From assembly GCA_018287875.1 (NCBI GenBank), contig JAGVVL010000018.1:2472501-2536500 (forward strand): a DNA stretch of 64,000 nucleotides, written 5' to 3'. The first letter of the stretch is position 1. Every line of letters begins with the position of its first letter. Under the pieces are notes generated by a model. It made no database searches, was not told where the DNA came from, and worked only from the letters and a program-made list of their open reading frames with translations. This document shows, piece after piece, positions 33,507-45,488 of the stretch. This DNA comes from Nigrospora sphaerica. Taxonomy: Eukaryota; Ascomycota; Sordariomycetes; Amphisphaeriales; Apiosporaceae. A program made the position numbers and the translations under genes.

Positions 33507-35033
33507 ATGACGACGCCCCGCATCTTCATTGCCCGCCACGGCGAGACGGAGTGGTCGCTCAATGGCCGCCATACCGGCGTCACGGACATTCCACTCACCG
33601 CCAAAGGCGAGAAGCGAGTCCAAGCCACCGGTCACGCTCTCGTCGGTAGCGACAGGCTCATTGTGCCCGAACAGCTGGCCCACATGTGAGTCAATTCCCG
33701 TCTTTTTTGGGGGGGGGGGTTGGCGGGTCTGTCTATCATCCACTGCGTCGGGTCCGTCCAGCTCGGGCCAGGGGCCGCAGCACGTCCATTTGGCGGCTCG
33801 TTCACGAACCCGTCGCTCTGGACGCGGATCCTTCAGAAACGCCCAGCATGGCAATCATGGCAATCGAGGCTGTGCCCCGGCCGCCGTTCTGTCGTGTCAC
33901 TTCTCGCCGCATCTGAGGTGACCACGGATCCCGTCGACTACGCACGGCCCGGCTGGGGGGCCCAGCCGATCTGCTTGTCTGCGTGCTGGCGTCCCTGAAT
34001 TTCTCTTGCTTTTCGGAACTTGCGGGCGCCTGGGCCGGCTGGGGGCAAACAGCCCACCCGATTTGCTTTGTACTGCTCGTCCTCGAAAAAGACATATGCT
34101 CACACGTCCTACGTGTCAGTTACGTCTCTCCTCGCAAGAGGGCCCAGCGCACCTTTGAGTTGCTCAATCTTGGCATCAAGGACCCGCTCCCCTGGAACTA
34201 CCACGGCGCCTGCCCGGACAAGATTGAGACCAACTACTGCGAAGCACGAGTCCAAGTCACAGAAGACATTCGGGAATGGGATTGTGAGTTCGTTTTGCAT
34301 CTGCTCCCCCCCCAAAGTCTAAAAGCATGACGCTGAAGTGGCCTCTGGATCATGGCGCCTCTTGTTACCCGATGCGGGTGCAATGACGTTGCTCGCTTGG
34401 TTGCTAACCGATCCAACTATCAGATGGCGAGTATGAAGGTATCACCAGTCCCGATATTCGGGACAGGCGTGAAAAGCAGGGTCTGAACCGTGACTGGGAT
34501 ATATGGCGTGATGGCTGCCCAGGTGGGGAGTAAGTTTGACTTTACCCTCGCCCGTTCCCGATGAGAACATGGACACAAAATCCGGCCTCTTGTCCGACTC
34601 ACCATCGATCTCGTCACCCATTTTACGGGTGCAGCGTGCTAAATTACGTCACCCTCTGCAGAAGCCCGGATGAGGTGACAGAGCGCGTCGACCGACTTAT
34701 CAAGGAAATTCGAGAGAAATGGCACGCCCCAGTTATTGGGAAGCCAGCATCGGAAGGGAAGCATGGCGACGTGCTTATTGTTGCCCATGGCCACATCCTG
34801 CGTGCCTTTGCGATGCGCTGGGTCGGAAAGACTTTGCAGGACGGCCCCGCGTTTCTGATGGAAGCGGGTGGTGTAGGAACCCTCAGGTGAGAGAGGATAG
34901 CTGCCTGTTAGACCTCCCTAAAACGCACGAGTATGACTGACCCTGCCGCTCAAGCTACGAACACAAGAACCTGAACGAGCCGGCGATCCTGCTGGGGAGC
35001 GCCTTTTTCGTTCCAGAGCTGGAAAAGAGCTAA
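33507..35033 (+). CDS. SHB17: Histidine phosphatase, sedoheptulose-1,7-bisphosphatase-like (Shb17)
   Basis: Five exons, 33507-33685, 34120-34283, 34424-34529, 34662-34886 and 34955-35033, give 250 residues (yeast Shb17 is about 270). Introns are 434, 140, 132 and 68 bp with GTGAGT, GTGAGT, GTAAGT and GTGAGA donors. The histidine phosphatase core is complete: phospho-acceptor H11 in ARHGETEW, the [12 protein letters not shown] loop, E112 in REWDYGEYEG and H192 in [10 protein letters not shown]. Shb17-type features are [24 protein letters not shown] and the end region [18 protein letters not shown]. The yeast enzyme dephosphorylates sedoheptulose-1,7-bisphosphate to feed ribose-5-phosphate synthesis in the cytosol. 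A broader phosphoglycerate-mutase-like phosphatase role cannot be excluded. The first intron is unusually long for this window. Confidence 0.9.
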
Positions 35034-38000
35034 AGCCCTTAGATTATACGGATTCTTTCTCCACGTGGCCGCTGTGGCGGCAGCTGTACATGCTCGTCAC
35101 CGGCGGTGGAAGCTCATTTTCAGGCCGTTCTTGACATGTTCTCAGGAGGGGTAACCCTCCTATAGTATCTTCAATCTTGTTACTTGTCATACAAGAATGA
35201 ATGACAAGGACATTGAGCCAGTGACGAGCTAGAATAAAACTGTGCAGCTGTGAAGCGGTGCACATGGATGGCGATATCTAGATACTTCTGCCTCTTCATG
35301 CCATGGTAATTTTCGGTTACATTTTGGCCATACACACGTTGAACGAGGAAATGACGAGAAGATACAAGCCCGGTGCTCCGAGGACAGGAGTAACAAAGTC
35401 ACTGGGTTACTGTGACTTGTTACCTACAGCCAGTGAATTATCTTGTCTTTCAGTTTAATCCGTCCGCGTCCCGCGTTCCTGAATAACTTCTGCTTCTCCC
35501 CCTTGCTTTTCACCGGCTCGGCTTTTCGATAGGCGGTGGCTCACCGGTTCGCTTTTGGTTCAATCCCCCCCCCTGCTGCGGTTGTGTCGCTACCACGGAA
35601 TCGTCGGGCCTGGTTGAGGACTCCCCTGGGATCGTTAGCTCGTCCGCCGCCAGTCGGGCGGCCTCGACTCCTACCTGTAGAAGGACCGCTCTATGTGGAA
35701 CAAACCTCGTCGCTTCGCCGCCCAGGGAGAGGCTTGCACATCATGGATTGACCTTGCATCCGGAATTTCCATTCCCGTATCGCCCTCTCGCCGGCCTGCT
35801 GGCCCTAGGCAAGCCGCCGGTTCCCTTGGGGCCGTTGCGCCCAGAGAGCCTAGCCGTGACGAAAGAGCCGTCCTGCGAGGGGAGCCATGGTCCTGCCATG
35901 TTTCCTCTGCAACACCACGCCTCGCCTCCCGGGAAGCAATCCCGTTGCCGGCGGTCGACGAGAAGAAATACCCACGGCAGCACAGCGCCCTTCGTCCAAA
36001 CCCGCTCCGATGACCCGGGGACACGACTTCGTCCGGCTCTCTTCTCCCCGCCCGGCCCCAAATGCCCTGCTTTCGCCTTCTGTTCGCGCCGCCGGGGAGG
36101 ACAGAGACGGTCGGCCCGCGGGAGGCGTGACCGTGGCGGCGGCGAGGGCGGCGGCGGCGAAGCAGCGAGCCCTCCTTTCCTAAACCGGCGAGAGACTAAC
36201 GAGGGGCGGGAGCTTCGACCGCGGGAAACAGTGGACGGCAAAGGTGGACCGAGCAAGACTACGCCGCGCAAACCATCTCGATTCCCCGTCTCCTCCCCCC
36301 TCTCGCCCCCTTCGCGCTCGCGAGCCAAACGTCCTCCCCTCTCGAGCCAAGAGCACCAGGCGTCGGCTGGCCTCCGCAAGGAAGAACCGCCCTGGGTCTG
36401 CTTCGAGCCCGGGCGCTCCCGCCTTTTTATCCCGTGGCCGGGAGGATGAATGGTCTTTCCATACGCCTGCCCGCCTGCCCGCCCGTCGTGCTACTGCGGT
36501 GGTGATGACAGGGGCGGGACGATATAGGACTGCGATGGAAATTTTTATTTTGTGACCACAAGGTACCCAGGCCTTCCTCTCCAAGGGGCTTCTTTTTTGG
36601 CTTGTTTCACTCTCTCCAGCACGTCCCTGGAGCCTGTCTCCCTACCCCATTCTACGCGGTCCCCCATTTCCGTTTCCCTAAGGGAAGACCGGCCAGCGCA
36701 ACGCGGTACGCCCCGGTGACGAGGGCAAGCCCCCAGATCTGCGTTCCCGCGAGAAACATCGCCCATCGCCCGCTTGGCCGGGCGCGATCTCGGCCCCGAG
36801 CTTCCGGGCGACGGAACCGCCGCGAAGCGAAGTCGGCCGTGGCGTCTCCCCCCCCCCTCCTCCCCCGGATAGCCTGGTCGCCGTCTTCCGTGGGTTCCAG
36901 CCCGTGTGGGCTCTTTGGGCTCCCCGCGCCCGTGCCCGTTGGAAGAATGCTGATTTTGAACCCGCCAGCTTCCGTCCCATCCGCCGCGGGTTTTCTCCCG
37001 TATACGAGCGAAGAACGTATCGGCCACCCTCCCTGTGTCAACGCGTACGAAGACCCAAACCGCCGCCGTTACCCAACCCCCCTCCCTCTTTCGCACCCTC
37101 TCGCGAGACCCGTCCCTGTCGAGTGGGCGAGACGATAGCCCCAGCGGTCGAAAAAAGAGCAGCAGAGAAGCACTGCATACAAAAAGCCTTCCGTTCCTCC
37201 TCCCGAAGCGGCGAGCCTCGCTCGCACACCGCCCCATCCTCTCCTGTTCCCTGTGCCCCTATCCCACGCGAAGCCAACACGCCGGGCGTGCTTTCATCGT
37301 GAGGGACATCAGCGGCCACAGATGCCCACAATGGGCAGAGTTGCCCCCTTCTTCGTTGCTGGGAGCGAAAAATATGAAGAAGAGGAAAAAACCACTACCT
37401 TCTGTGACCCTCCGCCGTGGAGGAAGAACGAAAAAGACCGGAGACGTGGCTTTACCCTTCTCGTGGGTCTAGGTTCGGCGGCCGAGGGGATTTTCAGACT
37501 CTCGGTCCTCTCTCATACCTTGTTTGTTCCGGGGGCCGCCGCTCCCCCCCCGCCGCAAACTCTGTACCCCGGACGTCCGCAAACCCTGTTCGGGGCCCGG
37601 GGACGGAGTGCCATCGTGCAGGAACAACAAGGCATTGCCTCTCAGGGAAGCAAGTTGTGCGCCAGGTATTTATCGGTGCTTGAGCCTGTAGTGGTTCGCC
37701 CGTTGCTTAGCATGTGCGTCGCTGGTCCTTGCAGCACTATTCCCATCGAGTCCACTTTGACCTGTCGTAACAGAAATGCAGCGAGGTCGATTGTGCCCAT
37801 GACATCGAAACAACCGATGACTCGTAGAAAAAGGGGAAGCATGTCGTCGTATATATCGTCTTTGTAGTGTCCCCCTGTTGCCTCGGGTATCCGCGTGATA
37901 GGTGATTTATAATTCTATGCGATATATATTTGACCTTCCTTTTGCAGAATATGGCAATTCAGCAATTTCTGCGTTCCAAAAAATGGTACAAATTCACATC

Positions 38001-38079
38001 TTTGACGGTTTTGTTTGCCAGGACAAGTACCCGGGCGTCACAAATCCACGCGGCATTTACTGATTCCTGTGACTGCGTG
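35034..38079. other. Intergenic region without recognised genes
   Basis: About 3.0 kb. 35400-37860 is GC-rich and open in many frames on both strands at once, which is what few stop codons at high GC produce. None of these frames shows a domain or plausible splice pattern. It probably holds 3' ends and unannotated transcribed sequence. Confidence 0.5.
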
Positions 38080-39281
38080 TCAGGCTGCTTGGGCCTTCTC
38101 GCCGCGAGCCAGAAAGACACGCCTTTTTCTGGACTCCTTGTCAGCCCCGTGGGTGAAAACAACGCCGCTGCCCATCTCCTCAAAGGCGAAATTGGTGCCC
38201 GCGCCGGCCTCCTCGAAGATGGTCTTCATCTGCTCCTCGGAAAAGCCGTGATGCAGTACCGTATGGGAAGCGCCGTGATGCCCACCGCCGTGCGGGCTGT
38301 GGGTCACGAAGTCGAGAATCACCAGGACGCCTCCTGGGCGGAGCCGTTCAACCAGGCGCTGGGCCGAGAGTGCCGGGTTTTCAAAGTGATGGAAACCCAG
38401 GCCCAAGACAGCAACGTCGAAGTCGAAGAACTCGGGCCCAGACAAGGCAGCAGGCCGCGGGTCGTCCGGGACCGTGAGGTTGCCCACGACGGCAAACATG
38501 TCGTCCTTGGACAGGCCCTTTCCAGCGAATTAGCACACGCACACGCACACACGCGCGCGCACGCTGTCTTTGATCTGCAGGTAAGAGGGGCCCGTCTGTA
38601 TAGCAGACAGGGTTCAGGGGACGAGTTGAGGGGTAGCTGGTGAGACTACTGTTTATGCGCTCGAGCCTTCTCATCGCGCATCCATTTTGCACTTGGGATA
38701 CTGGAGGCTGGGTCCTTTCCGCGAGCAGACACCTACCTGGTTCGCTGCGGATGCGTTGTAAATTCCAACCATGTTTTCCGAGATATCGATCCCCACACAT
38801 TGTGTGGTATGCGGCGCGAGCGCCTGTACATTCCGCGGCCATGTATCAGCGCAACAGATCATGATAGGGCGGCCAGAGGCCTTTTCCTACCTTGGACATC
38901 ATGCCGGTGCCACAGGCGTAGTCGAGCAGCCTGACCCTCCGGGATGGCCCCTCGGCTGGTTCATCGTCGTTATCGACGTCTTCGTCTGTCAACCAGTCGA
39001 CGCCCATGAAGTCGAGACGCTCTAAGAGGGCTTCGGTTAGCTGCCTCGCCGTCTTCTCGTGCTTGGCATCATATTTGGCGGCTTCGTCGCTGCAACCGTT
39101 CCGTTAGTGGGGATTGTAGGCGTCGGGGATGCGCTCAGTGGCCGCGCCCAGCGTATAATGCAGCGATATACATCCGTAAGGGCCAACTGGAGACATCGTA
39201 TGCTTGGCGGTGGGTGCGGAACCAATCAGAAGACGGCGCAACGCTGACATACTTGAAGTAAGATTTGTTGAGTGCTGCCAT
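38080..39281 (-). CDS. Class I SAM-dependent methyltransferase
   Basis: Four exons on the complement strand: 39253-39281, 38891-39089, 38737-38823 and 38080-38517; 250 residues. Introns are 163, 67 and 219 bp. Joining reads MAALNKSYFNDEAAKYDAKH at the start. Motif I is LLDYACGTGMMSK (D66-G72), and the acidic residue after strand 2 is D89 in VGIDISENMV. Later motifs are FDVAVLGLGFHHFENP and LRPGGVLVILDF. This is the UbiE/methyltransferase-11/25 type fold that transfers a methyl group from S-adenosylmethionine, probably to a small molecule in the cytosol; the acceptor is unknown. The third intron contains a long alternating GT/GC tract and ends with the less usual AAAG acceptor. That acceptor was chosen because it restores NQGLSKDDMFAVVGNL. 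Confidence 0.85.
38532..38564. repeat. Alternating purine-pyrimidine (CA/CG) tract inside an intron
   Basis: A run of CACACG and CGCG units of about 32 bp lies in the third intron of the methyltransferase gene, just upstream of its acceptor. Such tracts can adopt Z-DNA and are length-variable. Confidence 0.8.
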
Positions 39282-41310
39282 GGTTGACTGCGACGCGAAG
39301 CCGATGCCGCCCGCCTCTCGGCCTCGCTCTTCCTCCCAAGTCTCCCCTTTACCGCTGGCTTCCTCGGCGGACGGGTGTATTTCAGCCCGGCGATCTCGAC
39401 GGACGTCCAAACGGGGACAGCGGATGGTCAGGTATGCGCCGTGCCGTGCCAAGTGGTCTTCAGCTGGGGCAGGGAGGTATCGGTCACGCAATTGGTGCTG
39501 AGAAGTATACGCGTACTGAGCAGCCCTGGAATGGAGACGTGAGAGAGAGTGAGAGAAAGAGTTACGGCGACTTATCGGTGGCATAGCGCGATAGGCCCAA
39601 CCCTGGGCGTGCGGGGAGCGACTATCCGGTGGCTGTCAGCCAATCGAATGGATAGGCCGGCCTAGTGTGGGGCCCACCGGGCAGCCGTTGGGTCGGAAGA
39701 AGCAGGTCGCTCCCTCACCGCTTGCAAACGGGTAAGACCTCTCTGGTGCCTCAGGCAGGGAAGGGCTTCGTCGATAGCACCGCCCACCCTCCGTCGCCTC
39801 CTCCTCATCTTATTGCTGTGCTCTGGCGGCTGCCGCCCCAAGGCCGTTCGAGTCAACTGCAGCATCCAGGACTAGGGCCGAGACCACGGTCGGGTGGGTG
39901 TACGAATACACGAGGGGACTGGACGGACGGCCGTGATCAGTATCGATGCCTTGCATGAGCTGGGCCGCTCAGAGTCGGCCGAAACCATGGACTACACACG
40001 TAATAGCTAGGGCAGCGTCTCTTGTCTTTGTAGGCAGGTATGTATGTACACTGCCAACTTGATAGCGCTTCAAAAACTGCGCCAGCAAGGTCTCAGCCGC
40101 GCCAACGAAGCGTCAAGACGCCTGCCCGCACCCAGGGTAGGGTGTCACTGGCCCTTATTAGGGCGCGCGGTGCCGGCAGGTCGCAAGTACAGTACCGTGT
40201 ACGACGTGACCGGAGCGGGATGCTACTTGGCGATCCCAGGCCCCCAGGACCCCCAGGCCTGGTTGCCACGACCCCAAAACAGGCTGCAGACGTGCGTCGG
40301 TCCGCCATCACCAGTTGCCGCAGGCATGTGGGCTTGGGGGGCGGCGGGAAAGCACACTGCATGGGTCGTCGTCGCCATGAGCAGTCAGTCATTTGCTCGC
40401 CCGCCTGGTCCGGCCTGATCCGGCCTCGTCTGGCATGCCCACGGTGGATGGCTCTCCCGAGGCACGCGGACCTGCCGGTCGAGTCATGCTGTGCCAGTCG
40501 GACGAGGTCGGAGGACGCAGGCGGCCCAAAGAAGAGCAGACGCGGGTGATTATGTTCCCGGTACAGAGGCGAAGTACTCTGCGTCAGCGGCAAGGCCGTC
40601 TGCACCTGGGAGAAAAGGGAAAGATGCTCGCGCGACGAGAATGCGGAGACAGTGACCATGCACGCACGTTGGTGCGATACCATACATACTCATACATGCA
40701 TAGTACGGCACGGTACCTGCTGGGCGTGGCGCGGTACCGCCATAGTACGGCCCTGGCCGAGCGAGAATGGGGCAAGGGGCAAAACGGCACCGGGTGGTGG
40801 CGCTGAGAACCAATTGGCCACGGCCGCGGCGATTCGTGATGTTGTATTTTGCCAGCAGCGCTGGAGAGGCACACAATGGAACACGACGGGACATGAAGGC
40901 GTCGTATTCGCCTGGTCAGCCGGGCCACCCTGATCCATAGTACCCAAGCACGTACTGCGATCCGTGCCATTCTATGGCTCCGTCAGTAGCCGGGGTCGTG
41001 CGGTCTGCTGCATGGGATCCCACTGATCCCCTCCCTTAGCCGTCGACTGGATCGAGGCAGCGCGGCCCAGGTTCACACAGGGAGCGGCGGGAACGCGGCG
41101 GCAGCGCCCGAAGGATTGATTGACTTGGTACGTTGGGCCGAATCTGGACGGGGCGCCGAATTCGTGCCCCCCAGCTCGGGCGTAAGCATCATATGATGGC
41201 CGCAGCGCCGCGGCTGAGGATCCCGCATCAGGTAGGAGGCACCGCGCCCCGGGTCGGACAGAAAGTACGCTCAGGCAGAGAGAGAGCCCCCCGGACGGTC
41301 GTATGCAGGA

Positions 41311-41413
41311 GCCTGTGTGTATGCGTCCGCGCATGCGTGTGCGTGCGCGTGAGCGCGTGTACGAGATAGGCATGTGTATAAGGGCGTAGATGTGCGTGTA
41401 TGCGCGTGCGTGT
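41311..41413. repeat. GT/GC-rich alternating tract
   Basis: About 100 bp dominated by TGTGTG, TGCGTG and GCGCGTG units, potentially Z-forming. No coding use seen. Confidence 0.75.
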
Positions 41414-43289
41414 CCACTGTGTATACGTGAAAGCGGGAGAATGAGAGGAAGAGAGGGAAGCCGGGGAGAATGAGAGGAAATGGGGGGAAGAGACAGACCG
41501 CGCGTGCGTCCAGGCCACTCTGAGTGCAAACGAAGGGCTGGAATGCAGTGCATCTCTCCCAGGTCTCCTGCTCGGCCTGCGACTTCCAGTTGATGCGGGA
41601 TGTAGCGGCAGATACCCCCCGGAAGGGCCGCCCGGCCCGGAAGGCACACACGGCCAGCCTTTCCGCCTGTTCCCCACGTGTAGATCTCAGTCATCCCGAG
41701 CAGGAGAAGAGGACGGCGGGACGGCGGGATGCAGAGCCAGTGCTCGTTCTCAGGGGTCATCTCACCCAGCACTTACGAGGTGGAACTATGGCGGTACTTG
41801 CAGGGAACTTTGGTGTGCCTAGCTGAGACCTTGTTTTCCTGATGGCGGGCGATGAACGTATGGATACATACGTGCAAGTACTTGTGCAAGTATGGAGTGA
41901 GGACCCCTACATCCGGTTGTCTGCGGGGTCTCGCTGGCGTGATATGCCCTCAGACAAGAACCAGTACGCGCCTTTGGGGGGGAAGAGTGCATGTGCCGAA
42001 CGCAACCAAGAGGCTGAACCTACGTCGTTTATGGCTGAGAGGGATGGCCAAGAGGGCCGGAGGGGGGAGGGGGAGGGGGGGGACGGCCGGGCTGTCTGTG
42101 GCTACGGAGGTCCGAGTAAGGCTGGCCGTAAGGCAAAGGGCGCCGAAGAGCCTCTAGCCGCAGGCAGTGGATACTGCCGCCGCCGCCGCCGCCGACTCAG
42201 GTATCGAGGTTCGTGTGCGCCAGGTACAGGTCAGTCGTCTCCCCCATCCTCACAACTTTCCCATGCAAGAGATGGGTCCGGGGGCGACCTATTGCGTGCG
42301 GAGAGGCACGGGCGGTTGCGTGCATAGGCCATCGTATGACCGTGCCGAGGCTCGTCCTGTAGAGGGGGCTGCAATCCACCGTCATCATCTAAGATTACTA
42401 CCGAGCCGTCCATGTTCCGGGGTGGCATCGACTATCACCTCAAATCTGCTTACGCTGCGGTGGCGCCTGGCCTGCCTGTATACTAACTGGCTTCCTAAAC
42501 CTCATGCTTGCTTCAGTCGGGGAAGTGCCATCCCCACCAACCTGCGCTGCACGTAGGCGGGCATGTAAAGAAATTCTTGTCTCTCCACCTGTCATCGGCC
42601 GTGGATGCACCGAGTCCGCAGGTGCGCGCCTGAGACGCAGCGGACAGTTTGATCGTGGAGATCAGGTCATAGTCGCGTCTGCCGTGGACGGACCGCCCCC
42701 GGAAGGGGGTCGGCCACCGCCCGGCAAGCTTCCCGCACCAGCAATCCTCGTATGTAGACACCGTCTCATAATTCTCCCACTTCCGGGGCATCATACAGGC
42801 GGACGGTGCCTGCGGCTGTGCCAAAAAGGAAGGAGGTCCGGGTTGTTGCCGAGCTTGCTAGGTATGTGAGCGGCCGAGGCCGGAGGTCGTGGGGACCACC
42901 AGCCCCTTTGTGTTGCCAGCTCCGCGCCAAGTACCCGCCTGCATTTCTAGCACGTTTCGGCTCATCATTTGGACGCGCCAGTAATGTACATTAGGTATGG
43001 ATTGTCAGCAAGGGGATAGATAGAGCATACTTTGCTCACGGCCGCAGCCCACCACGGCTTCTTGCCCGTCATCAGTCCGCGGTCGCTATACGAGAGAGGG
43101 ATGGAGCACTCTGAGATGCCGAACCCTCCAACTGGTGTCACGACAATGGCGGCAGGTGAGCCAACTGTTTGATCTGCACTTCCGTTCAGCCGGTATCCGC
43201 AAACCGACCGGTGGATGGGATACTTGGCTTCATTTTCTTGTCGCGGCCTGCGGGAAAGAGGTTGGCAGGTTAGCTATCGGGAACAAAAT

Positions 43290-43327
43290 AAAAAAAAAAA
43301 AAAAAAAAAAGAGAGAGAGAGAGAGAG
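43290..43327. repeat. Poly(A) tract followed by (GA)n
   Basis: Twenty-one consecutive A residues (43290-43310) run into a GA repeat (43311-43327). It could be a simple repeat or the tail of an old retroposed copy; no element body is seen upstream. Confidence 0.9.
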
Positions 43328-44450
43328 GAGCGCACTAACGCATATCCGCCGTTATCTGCCAGGGATCCGGTCGACTAGCGAAAGCTATAGCGGCCCGTGT
43401 CGTCTGCCCGCCTCCATAGTAAGCGCAGTTGTGGGTAGGCTGAGGCACTTTGGCCTCCCCCCGGGAAGTGGCGCTTCTTGCGGCGGCCGAACGGGCTGCC
43501 GGATTACGCGATTCTGGCCACGTAAAAATATTCAGGTGAGGTACATACGGCTACACGACGGACTCGCCCAACGGCTACAACTAGCTCTTCCTCAGCGGGC
43601 GGCTGAAGAGCCCACGATTGGCCGTGATAGACCTTACAATGCAACTAGTTGTACCCTGTGAGCCCACGTTGCCCCGTACAGTATAGGCGTAGGGCGGCGA
43701 GACCAGCGGGCGGGCTGGTTGCGGGCGTTCGGATGGCCCTGAGCCTGACGGGAGGAGCAGCGGTTCGACGGGTACGGATGAATGGATGGATCTGCAGACG
43801 TTTTAAACGGATGGCGACGGACGGAGACGGGCGGGCGGGCAGCCCGCAGAGCAGCGCGGGACTAGGTACTAGAAGTTATGGGTCCCCCTCATCCACCCGA
43901 TGCCATGGATGACGACCCATGGCTGACTGACCAGCCACTAGAAGCGGGCTGAACCTGGACCTGGCGCCTGGAACCATGGAACCTGAGGTTGTCCGAGCGC
44001 CCAAGTACCCCAGGGTACAGACTAAGTGCCGCCCGTTCAATCCATAGCCATCCATGCTCACCCTGCAGGTTGCCAAGGCCGGCCGCGGGTCCACCGGCTA
44101 GGGTAACCATTACACTGGGTCTTCGTCGGGTCCCGCCCGCCCGCCTTTCGGCGTTAAGACTCCAGTCCAGCCAGCCCTCTCCCCTTCGTGTGGCCACCCC
44201 CTCACTGGCCGCCATGGGGAGGAGCGAAAGGGTTCCCATCCAGGCCTAGGTAGGCAGGGCCGTTGGAACACCCCTCGCTACCCAGCTTGACTCCCTGCCT
44301 TTTGGTCAGGTGGCCGGCGGAGCCCACCTGCGGGAGTCTGCCAGGTGCTCGACACACACAATCGGTTGCCACGCGAGCGCCGTGGCTTAGACTGTCCCCA
44401 TTCTCCCTCTTCCCAGCCCCCAGCCCCCCTCGCCCTTGCCACTCTTCTCG

Positions 44451-44482
44451 CTGCTGCTGCTGCCGCCGCCGCCGCCGCCGCC
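44451..44482. repeat. CTG then CCG trinucleotide repeat
   Basis: Four to five CTG units run into about six CCG units. Confidence 0.9.
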
Positions 44483-44635
44483 ACAGATCCACTCCTTAGA
44501 GGCTTGGTGCCAGGAAGATCGCTGGAGAAAAGATGGGGCGCGGGAGCGGCTTCGGATCGTCGCATGCCCCTTTGATCATGTGATTTATGAAACCTGGGCA
44601 AGCCCCAGGTACTCACGACGTGACAAGCACAGCAA

Positions 44636-44730
44636 CCAATACGTTATCCAAGCAGCGATAGTCCATTTCCAGTTTTCTGATTGGTCTCTTGCGACCGGAT
44701 TGCCATTCCTCCAATCACAGCTCAAATTGG
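44636..44730. promoter_or_regulatory. Cluster of four CCAAT boxes
   Basis: CCAAT lies at 44636-44640 and 44711-44715, and its reverse ATTGG at 44680-44684 and 44726-44730, all within 95 bp. A short inverted repeat (ACCTGGG/CCCAGGT) is at about 44592-44610. CCAAT is the site of the fungal CCAAT-binding (HAP) complex. No gene is recognised next to it. Confidence 0.45.
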
Positions 44731-45449
44731 CCGATGAGTCTGATATCAACCGGGAGGGTATGAAGGATAGTAAAACATTTCTTTCTCTATTTGAAGAGTG
44801 CATGGGCTCCTGCAGCACCCTGGTCTGGCTATCTAGCATGCCGTCTCCGCCTCCCACCACCCATCCACCACAAGCGGTCACCGCGACGTAGCATGGCCCT
44901 TGATCGCAAGCGAACACGTCGCGGCAGAGCGAAGGATACGGCCCGCCGGAGGTTCTGGCTACCCGGAGGAAACATGCCGAAAAACGTCTGGAAATCTGTA
45001 GGGACGGTTCCCTTCGCCGCCGAAATCAGCGGCCGCTTAGCCCTGCTCCAATTCCAAGCCCCCCCAGGATGCCCTGCCGCAATAGCAGCTGGTAAATATA
45101 GCTTACGGAGGAGAACGACCAGAAGGGAGCCGCTCAGGGGGCAGTTAGGTAGGATGGTCAGCACTAGCATCCATTGCTGGATCCTGGCATCTCAGCCCGA
45201 CCCTGCGCGCCCGGCGAAGTGATCCTACTTCGGACGGGACAGCGGAGGGCCTAGCACTGGTGGCCCAAGAAAGAGCACAGGCTCCCGGAAGTTTTCCAAG
45301 TGTGAGGGTGTTGCTGTTGTGCCTTTGTTTCTTCTCGGAAGGGCCTCGCTTTGACTGCGGCCCCCAATCGCCAGGGTCCGGATAACTGAATCTGGGTCTG
45401 GAGATCGGACGGGATGCGGGCGATGCGGGTAGACTAGGGGGGCGGGTTC

Positions 45450-45488
45450 CTTTTTTATTTTTATTTTATTTTTTAATAAAAAAAACCC
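45450..45488. repeat. A/T-only low-complexity tract
   Basis: A T-rich run with scattered A residues turns into an A run, in an otherwise GC-rich region. Confidence 0.85.

Noticed and set aside
35536..37867. Many overlapping open frames of 100-230 codons on both strands
   Set aside because: Simultaneous openness in several frames is explained by high GC; compositions are Arg/Pro/Ser-rich and no motif or family is recognisable.
40972..41772. 266-codon minus-strand open frame
   Set aside because: Crosses a GT-rich microsatellite that produces His/Thr/Arg repeats; no domain.
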